DNA from: Falciphora oryzae
Lineage: Eukaryota; Ascomycota; Sordariomycetes; Magnaporthales; Magnaporthaceae
NCBI GenBank assembly: GCA_000733355.1
Contig: JNVV01000039.1
Coordinates: 298,627 to 362,626 of the forward strand
DNA: 64,000 nt
Direction: 5' to 3'
The notes beneath the pieces were generated by a model. That model saw nothing but the letters and a program-made list of their open reading frames with translations, was not told the DNA's origin and searched no databases. This document shows, piece after piece, positions 1 to 11,497 of the stretch. A program made the translations under genes and the position numbers. The number at the start of each line of letters is the position of its first letter. The stretch's first letter is position 1.

Positions 1-106
1 TCATGTCGGAGACCATGTTGCTATATATACCGTCATGTAGCCATGTGCCAGGTCATGGCGCTTTACTCTGTGTTGGCCAACCGCCCACATTCGTTTAGCC
101 ATCACG

Positions 107-1436
107 ATGCTTCTCAAGCCCGTTGGTCTTGCCCCGGCCGCCATTGCGCCTCCTGCCGCTGCTGCTCCCCAGGCGGCCGGCCCGCAGTGTGCCGCAGACA
201 ACTGTCTTCGAGGTAAATAGACCGGTCCCTTGTAGATCTGGCTCTTGATCGCCAGCTGACTGGTAGGCTCTTGAAGGTCTGAGAGCTCCGTCCAGGATTG
301 ATCAGGCCCGGCTTGACTGCGCGGCCTACCTCGTCACGACGATGACGCCTTCGGTAGTGTGAGCGATGCGAGAACCAACCAGACTGTTCCCCTTATCAAA
401 AGTTTCTCTACTAACCGTCCATAGCACCGAGACCGAGTACTCGACGATCCAGTCGACCAGCACGGTCGCCGTCGATACTACGATCGGCAACACCGTCTCC
501 AAGACGGCAACCCTCGTCGTCTCCGAGACCAGCACCGCCACCGCGTACATCACAACCACCGCGTACATCACAACCACCGTCGCCGCCGATATCGAGACAT
601 ACCTCACCATGAAAAAGGCAAAGAAGCGAGCCGAAGCGCCCACGATCCCCGCCTACGCCTCGCCGTGCTCCGGCGCCGTCCGCTTCACAAGCGCCTGCTC
701 GTGCATCGGCGCCGCCCGGGAAACCGTGACCGCCGCCGCGGCCACCACGACGGCGACGCTCCCGACCACGGTCTGGGTCACCGAGAGCCGCACCTCCACG
801 GCCGTCTAGGAGGTCCCCGTGACGGCCGCCGCCGAAACCACCACCACCTTCGTCGCCACCACGACCGTCACCTCGGCCGTCGCCACGCGCACCGTCACGC
901 CCTTCTGCATGCCCGTCAGCGACGACCTGCACGGGACCTCGTGGCCGGTCAGGGGGCCGAACAACGCCGCCGTCTACCTCACCAACGCCGCGGCCAGCGC
1001 GCAGCGCTTCCTACTGCACCACCACGACGGCACCGTCTGGCTGCCGGACGGCGTCCCCGGCAGCGGCGAAGACCTCCCCTGGACGCGGTGGGCGGCGGCC
1101 GGCATGCAGCAGGTGTACCTCCCGCCCAAGATGTTCCTGTCGTGGTACCCCCACTACGCCCAGCTCCTGTGCGAGACCAGCGGCGCCGCCGCCGAGCTGG
1201 TCTGCGCCACGGCCGCTGACGGCCGGGCCACGACGTGGGCCACGGAGTTGGTGAATCGGAACGGCGCGTGGGTCCGCCAGCCTGTGGCCTACCTGTTCCA
1301 CGGCCGCGCGGACGAGTTCCCGGCCGACACGTATCCCAGGTGGGCGACGCTCAAGGTCAAAGCGGTCAGGTGTGTGGTCGACGGGCACTGCGCCGCGGAC
1401 CAGGCTTGTCAGGCGGGAAGTTGTCGGCAGAGGTAG
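107..1436 (+). CDS. secreted Thr-rich protein, interrupted by in-frame TAG at 807-809
   Basis: I do not recognise the family. Three exons fit splice signals: 107-212, 277-358 and from 425, with introns 213-276 and 359-424 (GTGAGC donor, CTAAC branch point, TAG acceptor). The start gives a short N-terminus ending in an Ala/Pro stretch, read as a weak secretion signal, then a CAADNCLR segment like that of many fungal secreted proteins. A Thr/Val/Ser-rich middle follows, including an 18-bp duplication near 540-575. The frame hits TAG at 807-809 but stays open in the same frame to 1436. That second part holds a cysteine-containing globular domain ending in CVVDGHCAADQACQAGSC. The two halves read as one protein if the stop were a sense codon. 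It could be a pseudogene allele, a sequencing error, or two products. Confidence is good for the coding frame, low for a functional full-length product. Confidence 0.6.
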
Positions 1437-2003
1437 AGGATACACCGTGTCATTGGGATCGTGTCCTCTGGATTATTGCGCTGGTACTAATGGCAACGGT
1501 ACATTACGGCTGGGGGTAAACTTGAAAGCAACACAGGTCTTGGAAAAGGAAGAGATTTTTGTCGAGAATATGTAAAGCGAATCGATGTATCTGCCTAGAC
1601 ATGAGCCAATCATACGTTAAAATGGTCAGTATAACAGTCAAGCTCAATTGTGAGCAAAAGTCATGTGCTGCGATAAAAATGGAAGGGAAACAAATGAGAA
1701 TGAAGTCCAGTACATGTTACGGGCTCTGGATGTGTTGTGAAATGGTGGTTGTCGTTCTTTACGTTGAGAGCTTGACAATGACATCAGAGCCAAATGACGA
1801 TCTGAGCTCTCATGTCAATTCAGGGGCGTCCCGGTGAGGCCGAGACTGACATCAATTGAGCCCGGCGGAGTTCCAGACAGCGTTACCAATGGCGTTGCCC
1901 CACCACATGTGACGACTCAAACTCGGTGCTTGCAAACCACCATCGTCGGGGCTCGCTACCTATCCTCCATACCCGGATCTAAACCGTAGTCAGCTTTCTC
2001 CAG
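1437..2003. other. intergenic, no gene seen
   Basis: AT-richer than its flanks and without a convincing ORF. It would hold the 3' end of the secreted-protein gene and the promoter of the CBS-domain gene. Confidence 0.5.
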
Positions 2004-2647
2004 ATGGCCAACGTCATGGCTCAATCGTCAAGCGCCAACACAGACGGTGCAGCGCCTGCTGCACCGCAGCCTTTTGTCTCCAAGTGGGCTGCGCGGTATC
2101 GTGGGGTAAGTCTGCCTGCCCGGCTGGGGTCGCACCACATCACATCTCACCACCCACCCCAACGACGCAAACCAAACACAAAAAAAGCAAGCACAGCTAA
2201 CACACACCCTCCACCCAGGCCGTCGTCTCGGACCTCGACCCCCCCGCCGCCCTCTCCCTAACCCCCTCGGACCCGATCGGGCTGGCGCTGCAGTCGGCCT
2301 TTGAGCGCGAGTACACGCACCTGACCATCGTCGACGCCGCCACGCGCGCCCTTCTGGGCTACATCGCCATCCCGAACCTGCAGCGCCTGATCGAGGAGGG
2401 GAAGGCCAAGCCCGAGGACGAGATCCGCACGGTGATGACGCGCTTCCGGCGGGGCAAGGGCGGGAGCCCCTACACGGTCATCACGCTCGACACGCCGCTC
2501 GAGGAGCTCGAGGGCTTCTTCGAGGGCGCCAACCACGGCGGGCAGAAGCAGGACTTTGCTGTCGTGACCGACGACCGCCGCCGCTTCGTGCTGGGCGTGG
2601 CGACCGCTGCGGACCTGGAGGAGTTTGTCAAGAGGCGTCCGGCTTAG
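2004..2647 (+). CDS. small CBS-domain protein
   Basis: Two exons, 2004-2105 and 2219-2647, with a phase-0 intron 2106-2218 (GTAAGT donor, CCCAG acceptor), give 176 residues. After a Ser/Ala-rich N-terminus the protein reads RYRG then AVVSDLDPPAALSLTPSDP, and a tandem pair of CBS-like motifs follows: one with HLTIVDAATRALLGYIAIP and one ending DFAVVTDDRRRFVLGVAT. CBS pairs (Bateman modules) usually bind adenosyl ligands and regulate a partner, but no catalytic or transport domain is attached here. The length matches a conserved single-module family in Pezizomycotina. The role is unknown and the location is probably cytosolic, as no signal or membrane segment is visible. The start is the first ATG and the second exon begins exactly at the conserved segment, so the model is well supported. 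Confidence 0.85.
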
Positions 2648-3104
2648 GAGGCGGGCGGCGGCGGCGGGCGGCGGCGGCGGCTGGCAGCGGGGATGAATAA
2701 GGTGATGCAAGAGGTTTGGAAACCCCTGAGTGGGCTGGTTGTCTGGATGGGAATACTTGGGGTTCTGCTGTCGAGCCTGGTATGGGGTCTCAGAGTATAA
2801 GAGGGAAAGAAATAGGGGACAAGAAAAGAAAAGAGAAGGATGGGAAATACTTGACGGAAGGAGGCTCAACGGCGAACTGGAGTTTAACGTTTGTCATCTG
2901 GGGAGGGCATCAACAGGCGTTCGTGGGATTTTTGATATTACGGGGAATGCTTTTCTTGCCCGGGCAGATATACCTCTCTGGGAGCTATTCAACATTGGCC
3001 ATTGTTTGATTCGATATTCCTTGAAGGTGAATATACGCGTGAGCTGGTACGGCAAGTAGCAAAACGACTCTGAGCAGGCAAAAAGACTATTCCAACGTTC
3101 CCCT
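2648..3104. other. intergenic between convergent genes
   Basis: Lies between the stops of the CBS-domain gene (plus) and the lipocalin-like gene (minus). It should hold two 3' UTRs. A GGCGGC-rich run follows the CBS stop. No coding signal seen. Confidence 0.5.
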
Positions 3105-4020
3105 CTACATCTCAAAGTCCAGCTGCTCGCCCGCCCAGTCGTACACCAGGCGCATCTCGACCTTCTCGCTCCCCTTTGAAACAATAATGTTGCGCGCGTA
3201 CCTCCTCTCCCCGTCGATGAGCTGGAACCCCCAGATCTGCAGCGCGACCCATCCGTTATCCACGCTCTCGGCCCTGCTCTCGACGTGCTCGTCCTCCCCC
3301 TCCTCGACCCAGCCGCGCTTGAGGTACTCCTCGGCCACGTCGGCGCGCTTCACCCAGCGCGTGCGGCCCGAGACGTTGCCGAACAGCCAGTCCGAGTGCT
3401 CGCGCGCGACGCCGTCGAGGCACCGGAACTCGGACGTGCCCTTGATGCCGCCCGTGGCCGTCTGCACGATGTCGATGTGCAGGACCTCGTCGGCCGAGGT
3501 GGACGGCGGGTTCGGCGCCCCCACGTACTCCTTGACGTTGAGCGTCACCGACGCCACGGATATGCCCTTGCGGATGAGCCAGCCGATGCCCTGCAGCGCC
3601 AGCGCCGGCTCCGTGCTGTCCGAGAGGGTTTTGTTCGGTGGGGTTGTTAGCATGTTGTCATTGGCTTTTTTTTTTTTTTTTTTTTTGTAACTGTTCCTTG
3701 TTTTTTCGTTCCCGCCTCTTTCCCTAGTAGAAGTTGTTGTGTCTCGAAGCTTGGAGGCCAAGCGGCTCCGGTCGAGCCGCGAGACATTTCCCGTCCTGCC
3801 GTTCATGCCCGCTGCCCGCCATTGAGTTTATGACGTGATTCTTGGTCGCCAAACTAGCACATCCTCTCTTTTCACCATTCCTTCTCCGTTTCTCTCTCCC
3901 TCCCGTCTCACGCCCCACGCCCGCCACACCCATCATTCAAAAGAACCAGACAAACAAAACACTTACCATAACCCACTTCCCATTCAGGTCCCTCAGCGTC
4001 TTGGAAGGTGGGGCGGCCAT
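3105..4020 (-). CDS. lipocalin/calycin-like conserved fungal protein
   Basis: The main exon (5' end near 3635, stop at 3105) encodes a protein rich in beta-strand patterns, with GWVALQIWGFQLIDGERRY and an acidic C-terminus. A small upstream exon at 4020-3967 encodes MAAPPSKTLRDLNGKWVM and ends at a good GTAAGT donor. LNGKW resembles the lipocalin GxW motif, so a calycin ligand-binding barrel is my inference, not a firm assignment. The natural join is VM to NKTLSD at 3635, but the bases before it read CACCG, not AG, although a GCTAAC branch point sits just upstream. An alternative start at the in-frame ATG 3653 avoids the problem but loses the conserved first strand. The intron would hold a 21-base A tract (minus strand). 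No signal peptide, so probably cytosolic. Confidence 0.65.
3666..3686. repeat. poly-T tract (T21)
   Basis: Uninterrupted homopolymer inside the proposed intron of the lipocalin-like gene, reading as poly-A on the coding strand. Confidence 0.9.
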
Positions 4021-5817
4021 GGCGGGCGGGCGAAGCTTTGCTGTCCTGGCGTGGCGGCTTTGCTTTTTGGGGATTGGCGAAAATGCGGGGTAGCTAAGGC
4101 CTGGGGGGACAGGGGAGGCCAAGAAAAAGGGCTCGGCGACGGCTTGTGTCTGGAGATCGTTTGGCTGAGGCCGAGGTTCGATTTATCTAGATTGCCCAGA
4201 GACACGTTTTGCGACTGGCTTGACAGGTTGGTTTATGTCGGGTAGTGGCGAACAAGGCCGAGGCAGTTGCGCTGGCTTCCTTATGTAAAACAAAGGAGAC
4301 GCAGGCAGGTCGAACGAGTATGGGAAAAGAAGGGCCAGGGGTCGTACTCGGACTGGTCGGGAGGGTTCGACTTGGACCGAGTCCCACCCCGGGTCTTTAT
4401 ACTCGCGACGTGCCCAGCTATGGATGATCCGTCGCCGGTCCAAGTAGTATGGATGATACCCATGGTGGGCTACCTTGCGTACATGCCGACCTGGGTACCT
4501 ACCTATCCAGGTGATGAGGGTGGGATTGTCACAAGAAAAAAAAAAGGGGGTAGGATGCCCGTTGGGGCGTCACGAAACGATCCCGAGTGCGGGCGAGCCG
4601 AGGCACAAACCTCACCGAAATGAACACCACGACTAAAATAGTACCAACCTACTCTGGAGTCGTATCAAACGCAAAATGAACTACAACCGGTGAAACAGAG
4701 AAAAGTTTCTGCAGGGCCCTGCCATTCATCAGCCCAGCTGCCTAAGAGCCCAGGCGGTTGGAAGCTTTGAAAAGACGTCCAGACGACGCGCATTCCACAT
4801 AGTCACCGAAATAGAAAGCTCACCGATTGGACGGGCGCACCATCACCAAGCCGACATCAGACCAAGACCTCGGCTGCCTAGGCCCGGGAGGTGCATGTAC
4901 ATCAATGCTGTAGGTACCCGCGGGAGCGGCTTGATAGCTTCCCTCGTACAGCGTACGGCGTACCCCCACACGACACCCTCCATCTTGTGCGTCTGGCCGC
5001 GCCATCGCAATTGCTGCGCATGCTTGGTCACACTTCCGGAATCATGTGCATGCCGAGTAACATTATGCTGTCCGCGAGTCCAAGACGTCTGTCGCCATCC
5101 GACAATGCAGTCCAAGACGCAAGGCTAAAACACAAGCTGATTGGTAGGGAAAGATGCATGAATTTAGAAGAAATAAATGCGGAAAAAGGGTGTATCAACA
5201 AACATTAGACGGATATCAGTGATAATACATTGGGCCCCAAAACCCGCCGGCCCGGGGTTACGGAACAGAAAAGAAAAAGGGGGCGGGCACTCGGTATCGC
5301 CTCCGAGAGGAGCACCCGTAGAACATCGTAAAATCCGAAACACCATTTGGCCTGCTTTTCTTCTTAATTTTTTTTTTCTTCTCTTTTTCTTTTTTTCGTC
5401 GGTAGTCCGCCTTTTGTTCTCTGAGCTGTAGCGGAGCGGACCAAACCTAGTCACGCAGCTTGGCTCCTTTTCCAAAGTCACGCTCCCGTCGCTTAGCGGC
5501 GCCGAGAGCTACCCTCGTGATCGCCGGAGGGGACATGGAGGTGGGTCGGTTCGTGAGGGGGTGGAGGAACAAGGAGAGAGAGAGGGAATTTGTCAAGCAC
5601 TCGGCCGGCGGTGCGCTCGCTCTCACCCACCAAGTTGGAGAAGGGATATTTTCAAGTTTGACCCCTGCAACTTTTGTGTCGTGTTGCCCATCCCTAAACC
5701 TGAACCCTGAAATGATGTAGTGGTATCTTCGTTCTCTTTCTCCTCCAAGTCATCGACGGTTGATAATCTTTCGTCGTGGCGGTTGCGGGTTGGAGAGATT
5801 ATATCTCTGGAGTCAAA
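4021..5817. other. intergenic, no gene seen
   Basis: About 1.8 kb between two minus-strand genes. It has several short ORFs in all frames without family resemblance, and pyrimidine-rich runs near 5360-5400. It should hold the promoter of the lipocalin-like gene and the 3' UTR of the SDR gene. Confidence 0.45.
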
Positions 5818-7231
5818 TCATTCGGGCCACCATCTCATCCTCTTGTAGCTCTCAATCACCTCTTCGAGGAGCTCCTTAGTCATCTTGGGACGCTGGTACG
5901 AGAAGCCGACGACCGACTCGAGTCGGCCGCCGTCCATGCTCAGGTCCGTGTCCTTGAGCAGTTCCTTCTCCATAAAGGGAGTCAGAGGCCCGGGGCGGCT
6001 GATGCCGGCCTTCTCGAGCAGCTCGGCCCAGGGACCCAGCATGTTGTCGTTGACCTCGTCGACCACGTTGTCCATGTTGAGCTTGGCAAACGTGCTGATC
6101 AGCTGACCCTGGAAGCCCGTCTCGATGTCAAAGATCTGGCCGATCAGCTCCGCCATGGCGCCCTGAGTGGTCACGCCCTTGTCGACAATGTTGAAGGTGG
6201 GAACGGCGCCCATCGAGGCCTCGTCCCACTTGGCCTTGCCGGCGTCGTACCACGCCGCGATGGCCCAGAGCGCGCGGGTGACGTCGTGTATGTGCACCGT
6301 GTTGGTGCGGAGTTCCTTGGTCCACAGCCACTTCATGTCTTCCTTCCTCTCCTTGTACACCCGCGCCATGCAGAGCGCCGTCGCGACCCATTGAGATGCG
6401 TACGGCCCGTACACGTGCGCCAGTCGGACGATGACCAGGTTCAGACTATCCAGGGTGAAACCACCATTGCTTGTCAGCAAACCCACACGTCCAAGACGAG
6501 CCCATGGCTTTTAACGAGGCCACCTGTTGGTCTCAGACAGCGACAATGCCGCAACTCACCCCTCGATCTTGGAGAGCTGCTCCTCGGCCTGCTGCTTGAA
6601 GACAGCGATCTTACTCCACGGCTTCTGCTTGTCCCCCTCTTTGCTCGGCTGCGAGTCGGGCTTGTAGATCATGCCGGTGCTCAGCTCCACGAAGAGCTTG
6701 ACCTTGCGCTTGGCGGCCTCCTTGCCGACGGCGAGCGACAGGGCGAGCGAGCGCAGCCTGTAGACCTCATCCTCCTGCGAGTACCTGGTCTCGCCGCCGC
6801 AGTTGAAGACATAGTCCCACTGCTTGCCGTCGGCGCGGTCGAATATGCGTGCTAGCGATTCTGCGGGTGGCAACAGCCGCCGGTTAGAAAGAAAAGAGCC
6901 CGTCCGACGGTCCCGTCGCCACAGCCTTTTCCTCGTCTTTCCTCCGTTCTTTTTTTGCTTGCGACTGAAAAGATGCGAAGCGAGGGCGGGGTAAGGACGA
7001 AGATGGGGAGAGAGTGCGACAAGACTCACGTTCTCTGCTTGCGTCGGCCTGGACGAACTTTCCGGCGGAGCACGCGGCGTCGAACTCGGGGGCAAGCCAG
7101 GCCAACTGGGGAAGGACCTTGTCGACCAGCCTCACCTCGGAGGCGAGCTCATTTTGGTGGATGTGGAGGGCCAGAAAGCGGCCAATGTACCCCAGCCCTC
7201 CTATGATGAGGACCGAGGGCTTCTCGGCCAT
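5818..7231 (-). CDS. NAD(P)-binding SDR / epimerase-dehydratase family protein
   Basis: Three exons, 7231-7030, 6860-6560 and 6445-5818, give 376 residues. Introns have GTGAGT donors, CAG or TAG acceptors and branch points (CTAACC, GCTGAC). The N-terminus, VLIIGGLGYIGRFLALHI, is a Rossmann fold with a Gly-rich GGxGYxG motif, so it binds NAD(P). Later blocks resemble extended SDRs: VFVELSTGMIYK-type, LVIVRLAHVYGPYAS, and TNTVHIHDVTRALW. The catalytic YxxxK is not obvious: the lysine of AVFKQQAEEQL has isoleucine four residues before it. The protein may therefore be an atypical SDR whose substrate I cannot name. It ends in a basic, Trp-rich tail (YKRMRWWPE). No signal peptide or membrane segment is seen. 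Start chosen because the Rossmann fold begins five residues later. Confidence 0.85.
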
Positions 7232-9167
7232 GGCTGGTAGTCGGGCGCCGGAGGGTGCGCCACTCGAAGGGATCCGTGAATTTTTTTTTTTCTTTTTTTT
7301 TTCTTGCTTTTGCGGGAGCACCGGGGGCGGCGAAGTGGGTTCGGGCTCGCCTCGCTTGTGGGCTTTGGGTTGCGCCTTGCGGTTGGTGGTGGCTTATTGG
7401 TGCTCGGCGAGCGAGATCGTGGTGTGGGAGAAGTAGCCTGCACGGGAAGCACAGAAGCGGCTCCTGGAAGGCGGACGGCTGGTTAAGGTAGCGCTGGCAA
7501 TTTCTTGTTCCGTTCACAAGTTCAGGGGAGGAAGAAGAGTTGGACAAGAAGTGTGCGTCCGGGACGGGTCCAAGGGGTCGGGAGGCAGCTGGGCGCGCGC
7601 TTCAGGCGTCGAACTTGAGTCAAGGTCAATCCTTGGTGGGGTGGCACGTGCTCTGGATGGAGGGGCGCGGCGGGTCGTCGATTGCGAGTGTGGGCGGCGC
7701 TTCCAGGGTGCTGACGATGGCCAAGTTGGAGAGAGGATGGGCAGGGCAATTATACGAAGACGGCGGAGACGTAAATAGATGAGGGGAAAAGCCGACGGAG
7801 GGAGGGATGGGCGCCCACCGTCGGGCCTGCTTGGAGGCGGTCTGTGGGAGTCCTTTTGGTCTGCTTCCAGTACTTTTTACCAACAAAATTACAGCGGGAA
7901 AAAGGGCGGATTGCTGTGCTTTGCTGGCGGACAGTAAACAGAGCCACGGCCAGAAAGGAACCCGCAGCGAGGTACTGTATATAAACGCGACGCAGGCCGA
8001 GAGGACGAGAATGGCGAGGTCCCAAAAGGCCGCCTCTTCTGGGTGTGGAGCTGCTTTATGCAACGTGAAATATCAGACACAGTACGGAAATGTTCGTCGG
8101 AGCTTAAATTTGACGGGAAACGGCAAATTATCAGGGCGGGGCGTCCCCCAAAGCCCCCCAAAGGCGGCGCGCGCCTCTGCACACGCCGTGCTTCTGTGTC
8201 ACCGGCGATGCAGCAGCGCTGCTCCTTTCTCTTTTGGATGGGGTGTGTGAGATCCAAGCACTCGCGCAGGACAACCATTGCACGCTGCAGGACTCAAAAT
8301 TGGACCGAGGGTTGTGTTCTGGGATTAGCTTTGTTTGCGTGTGCCGGCCTTCTTGCACCTGCAACACGACCCCGGGCGCATGCCTCCTGCGTCGAACAGG
8401 AGTATAATACCCGATTTTCTTCTAGAACCCGGCAAGCCCGGAAAGCCACCGGCAAGGCAGGCCTTCCTTTCTGCATGGAACTTTGTCGGAGATGCGCTAA
8501 CCTGGCACGGCGAGAACATCCGTGGGTTATGCCGATGCAGCCTCACCTTGTTTTTTTTTTTTTTTCTGTTTGTTTTGTCCCGTTGTTCTCTTGTCCTTCC
8601 ATGCGCGTGCGCTTTGTCGTCGTCCGCGCACACACACCGCCTTCTACCCATCAACTCGACCATGCGCATCACGTCGCAGTACAGGCAGGTTAGAGTGCTT
8701 AGGTGCCCAGGCCAGGCACCACCCTTCATAGCCCCTCATTCCATCCCGGTTGGACATGATTCTGGAACCCTCTTGCAGGCGGAGCCCAGGGGCAGGTTCA
8801 ACGCAAACTGCAACCGTGTGACGGCCATAGTGCGTGCAATGTCCAAGACGGGAATAACGCCACGCATCACCGAGTGCCTGGCTCCTGGCTTTTTCCCAGC
8901 CTGCTTGACGACCACCACGTATGCGCCATGGGGTGGCCGGTTCCGCCAGAGGCTTGATCTACACGTCTGAAGGGGCAGGCGGGCCGCAAATCTCTGCTAT
9001 GAGCACGGCAGGGTATTACCGATCACGAACCCTCGGCCCGCCGATGGATGGTTGTCTGTCGCCGCCGCCGCCGTGGTCGATCGAGGGGAGGGGATAGGCA
9101 AAGGAGGCGGACAATAGAAGGAAATGAAGAGCAGTGAGCGTGTGCGCCCGAATTGTACTCGCGGCCC

Positions 9168-9183
9168 TTTTTTTTTTTTTTTT
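9168..9183. repeat. poly-T tract (T16)
   Basis: Uninterrupted homopolymer in gene-poor DNA. Confidence 0.85.
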
Positions 9184-9627
9184 CAAGTTTATTCTCCGCC
9201 TAGTCCTGCACCAATCTCTCGTCAAAGTTTTCGTGGCTGATTCAATGGCGCCTCAAAAACGAAAAATTCCCGTCTGCGATGAAGAGGCGATGACAGAAAG
9301 GAGGATGATCAAAAAAATGAGGACCCCGTTCGTCAACTTCACACCACTTCCACGTCAACAAAGCCTCTTTTCCTCGCTCGAGATGAGCGGGTCTGGGGAG
9401 TCGCGTCAATAAGCCCACCCCACCACCATCCCGCTCAGGGATTCCCGGACTTGTTTGTCATTGATGAGCTGCAAGTGGCATGTATTGTGGTCCCTTTTTT
9501 TCCCCCACTCCTTGCTGCAACACCAAGCTCGGCGTCGCCGGCAGCTGAAAAGAAAACCCCCAACCCCCAAACACAAAACGGCAAGACCCAAATAAAAACA
9601 AAATCAAAAAAGCAAACAGGGTCACAG

Positions 9628-9651
9628 CAACAACAACAACAACAGCACCGC
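9628..9651. repeat. CAA/CAG microsatellite
   Basis: Run of CAG, CAA, CAA, CAA, CAA, CAA, CAG in gene-poor DNA. Confidence 0.75.
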
Positions 9652-10432
9652 TCGTCCTTTAAAGTTCCACCAGTGAGGATCTCCGTCAGATAGTAGCTGA
9701 CCCTAGCGCTCTTTCGCGGCAGGTCCCGTTTCTGGCCGGCCGGGGCCGACTTCCTTGGTCCAACAAGTTTCACCTTCAGCTTGCCTTTCCATCCATCACA
9801 CATTGCTCGCGTCCGTCCTCTGATATCCCGTTGGGCCCCAGCCTCACATTGCATGAAGTGACGATCCCACATCACATCTCCACCTCGGTCGCTTTTTCCT
9901 GCTCTCGTCCTCGCCTTTCTGCCTATCTCTTGTCTAATGGTTCTATGTAATGATGTCTCTTCTTTCCCCAGCGGCAGCGTGTTAGCAAACCCACATCCAC
10001 ATTGATGCCCAGCCGGCATCACCCATCTAGCCCCTCACCCCCATTCATTTCAGATCCCGAGCTGTCTTCTCTTCAAGGCGGCATGTTCGAACTAGGCCCA
10101 GTTTAATTATTAAAGGTGGTTCGTCCTAGATCGGCTCCGCAAGGCCACATCCCGTCTCGTCCCATCCCGCCGCGGCGGCCTGTCTCTCTTTCGACCCCTC
10201 TCGACGACGATCCAGACGGGTAATACCCGACGTCTCGCCGTCTGTTTCCGAAAATGGCTACCGTGGGGGGGAACGTGGCGGGCGCGCTATGAGAAGCAGC
10301 ACGCGCCAGCAGCTGTCCGCTCCCCAACGCTCATCGTCCGCAAACGGTCCGTTTAGGGCGCGGAAAGAATTCCGCAAGGCTTGGACAGGCCACTATGTGC
10401 CGCCGTCCGCAAGCAGGGGAGGGAAAAAAAAC

Positions 10433-10450
10433 AAAAAAAAAAAAAAAAAA
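10433..10450. repeat. poly-A tract (A18)
   Basis: Uninterrupted homopolymer in gene-poor DNA. Confidence 0.9.
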
Positions 10451-11265
10451 GCAAGTAAAGAGCCCGAACCTCAGCTGGATGTTTTGGCCCGCGGCTCCAC
10501 TGGGAGCTCAGGTCGGGCTGCCCGCCCACACCACACCCACTCGCCTGCAAATGCAAGTCATCCATCCCATCCACCCTCATGAGCCATTTTGATCCCATCC
10601 CACGGTTCCATCCATTCCTCTGTGAGTTCCGCTGTCCAAATCGCCTTCCCCGACCACGTCACCCAAACCCCAACCCACCCGAAGACGGGCTGGAAACGCA
10701 CATTATCCCGTGTGTGATATATATTGCTTTTTTCTCTGGTTTCCCTCGCACCCCGCCGGCTGTTCCCATGTGGTTACCACGGCCTCATTTCCTTTTGCCT
10801 TGGTCCCGGGTTGCAGTGATGCTCCTTCAGGTCGAGCTCGACCTGCACCATGCAGGAGGTCATTTTGATGTTGTTTTGAGCCTGCATTCCCGAGATTTGG
10901 CTTGTTTACCTACCCAGCCACGAGAGACCCTTTCATATCTTCCATCGTCCTGACCTTCTATCCGGGACATACCTCCCATCCTGCGTCGGATAGGGTGAGT
11001 CTCAGGCCGCACACCGGCGACTACGTTGCCGCGTCTGGGTGCTTAAGCGAAGCTTGGAAACGGAGAAGACGCGGCCCTTTGTCGCCGTCCATATCCACCC
11101 ACTCTTCAGGGCGTCTACGGGAATCGCCGCCCCCACGCTTCCCCAAAGATGGGTGGAACACGAGATACTGAAACATCACCACCTCGTCACGCCACTCGAC
11201 AACGCACGTCCTTTTGTTCCCCCTCTCGTTCGCGACGAAAAAAGATGGCACCCATTGCTTCAATT

Positions 11266-11333
11266 CTTTTCCTATTCCTTATCTTTTCCTATCCTGTATC
11301 TTTTCCTATCTGGTATCTTTTCCTGTGCCCATA
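11266..11333. repeat. 17-bp tandem repeat, four pyrimidine-rich copies
   Basis: Copies begin at 11266, 11283, 11300 and 11317, each starting CTTTTCCT. The first three share CTTTTCCTAT and end in TAT; the fourth diverges after CTTTTCCT. Confidence 0.85.
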
Positions 11334-11457
11334 TCCTATCTGTACCTTTTTTCTGGTAGTGGCGCGGGCATGTGAGACCTCAAGCTGAGGTGTCAACCTT
11401 TTTGTCGGAGACGAGCCCCTTTTGCTTTTATGCGCTTGCGAACCCTGGTCAAACCAT

Positions 11458-11497
11458 CATATCATCACCATCATCATCATCGTCGTCATCATTCGTT
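11458..11497. repeat. CAT/CGT trinucleotide microsatellite
   Basis: Run of ATC/CAT units with CGTCGT interruptions, about 210 bp past the CAP2 stop, so probably in or near its 3' UTR. Confidence 0.75.

Noticed and set aside
771..809. A 39-nt intron (GTCTGG to CTAG) that would remove the stop in the first gene and keep the frame.
   Set aside because: Shorter than typical fungal introns, with a weak donor and no CTAAC or CTGAC branch point inside.
5776..6855. A 359-codon plus-strand ORF opposite the SDR gene.
   Set aside because: Runs across SDR exons and introns on the other strand and shows no domain.
9245..9412. A 55-codon ORF (MAPQKRKIPVCDEEAM start) as a small basic protein gene.
   Set aside because: No homology I recognise and no splice or leader support; such ORFs are expected by chance.
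10075..10110. A TGTTCGAAC stretch as a possible tRNA T-loop.
   Set aside because: No acceptor, D-arm or anticodon arm could be formed around it; no tRNA was supported anywhere in the window.
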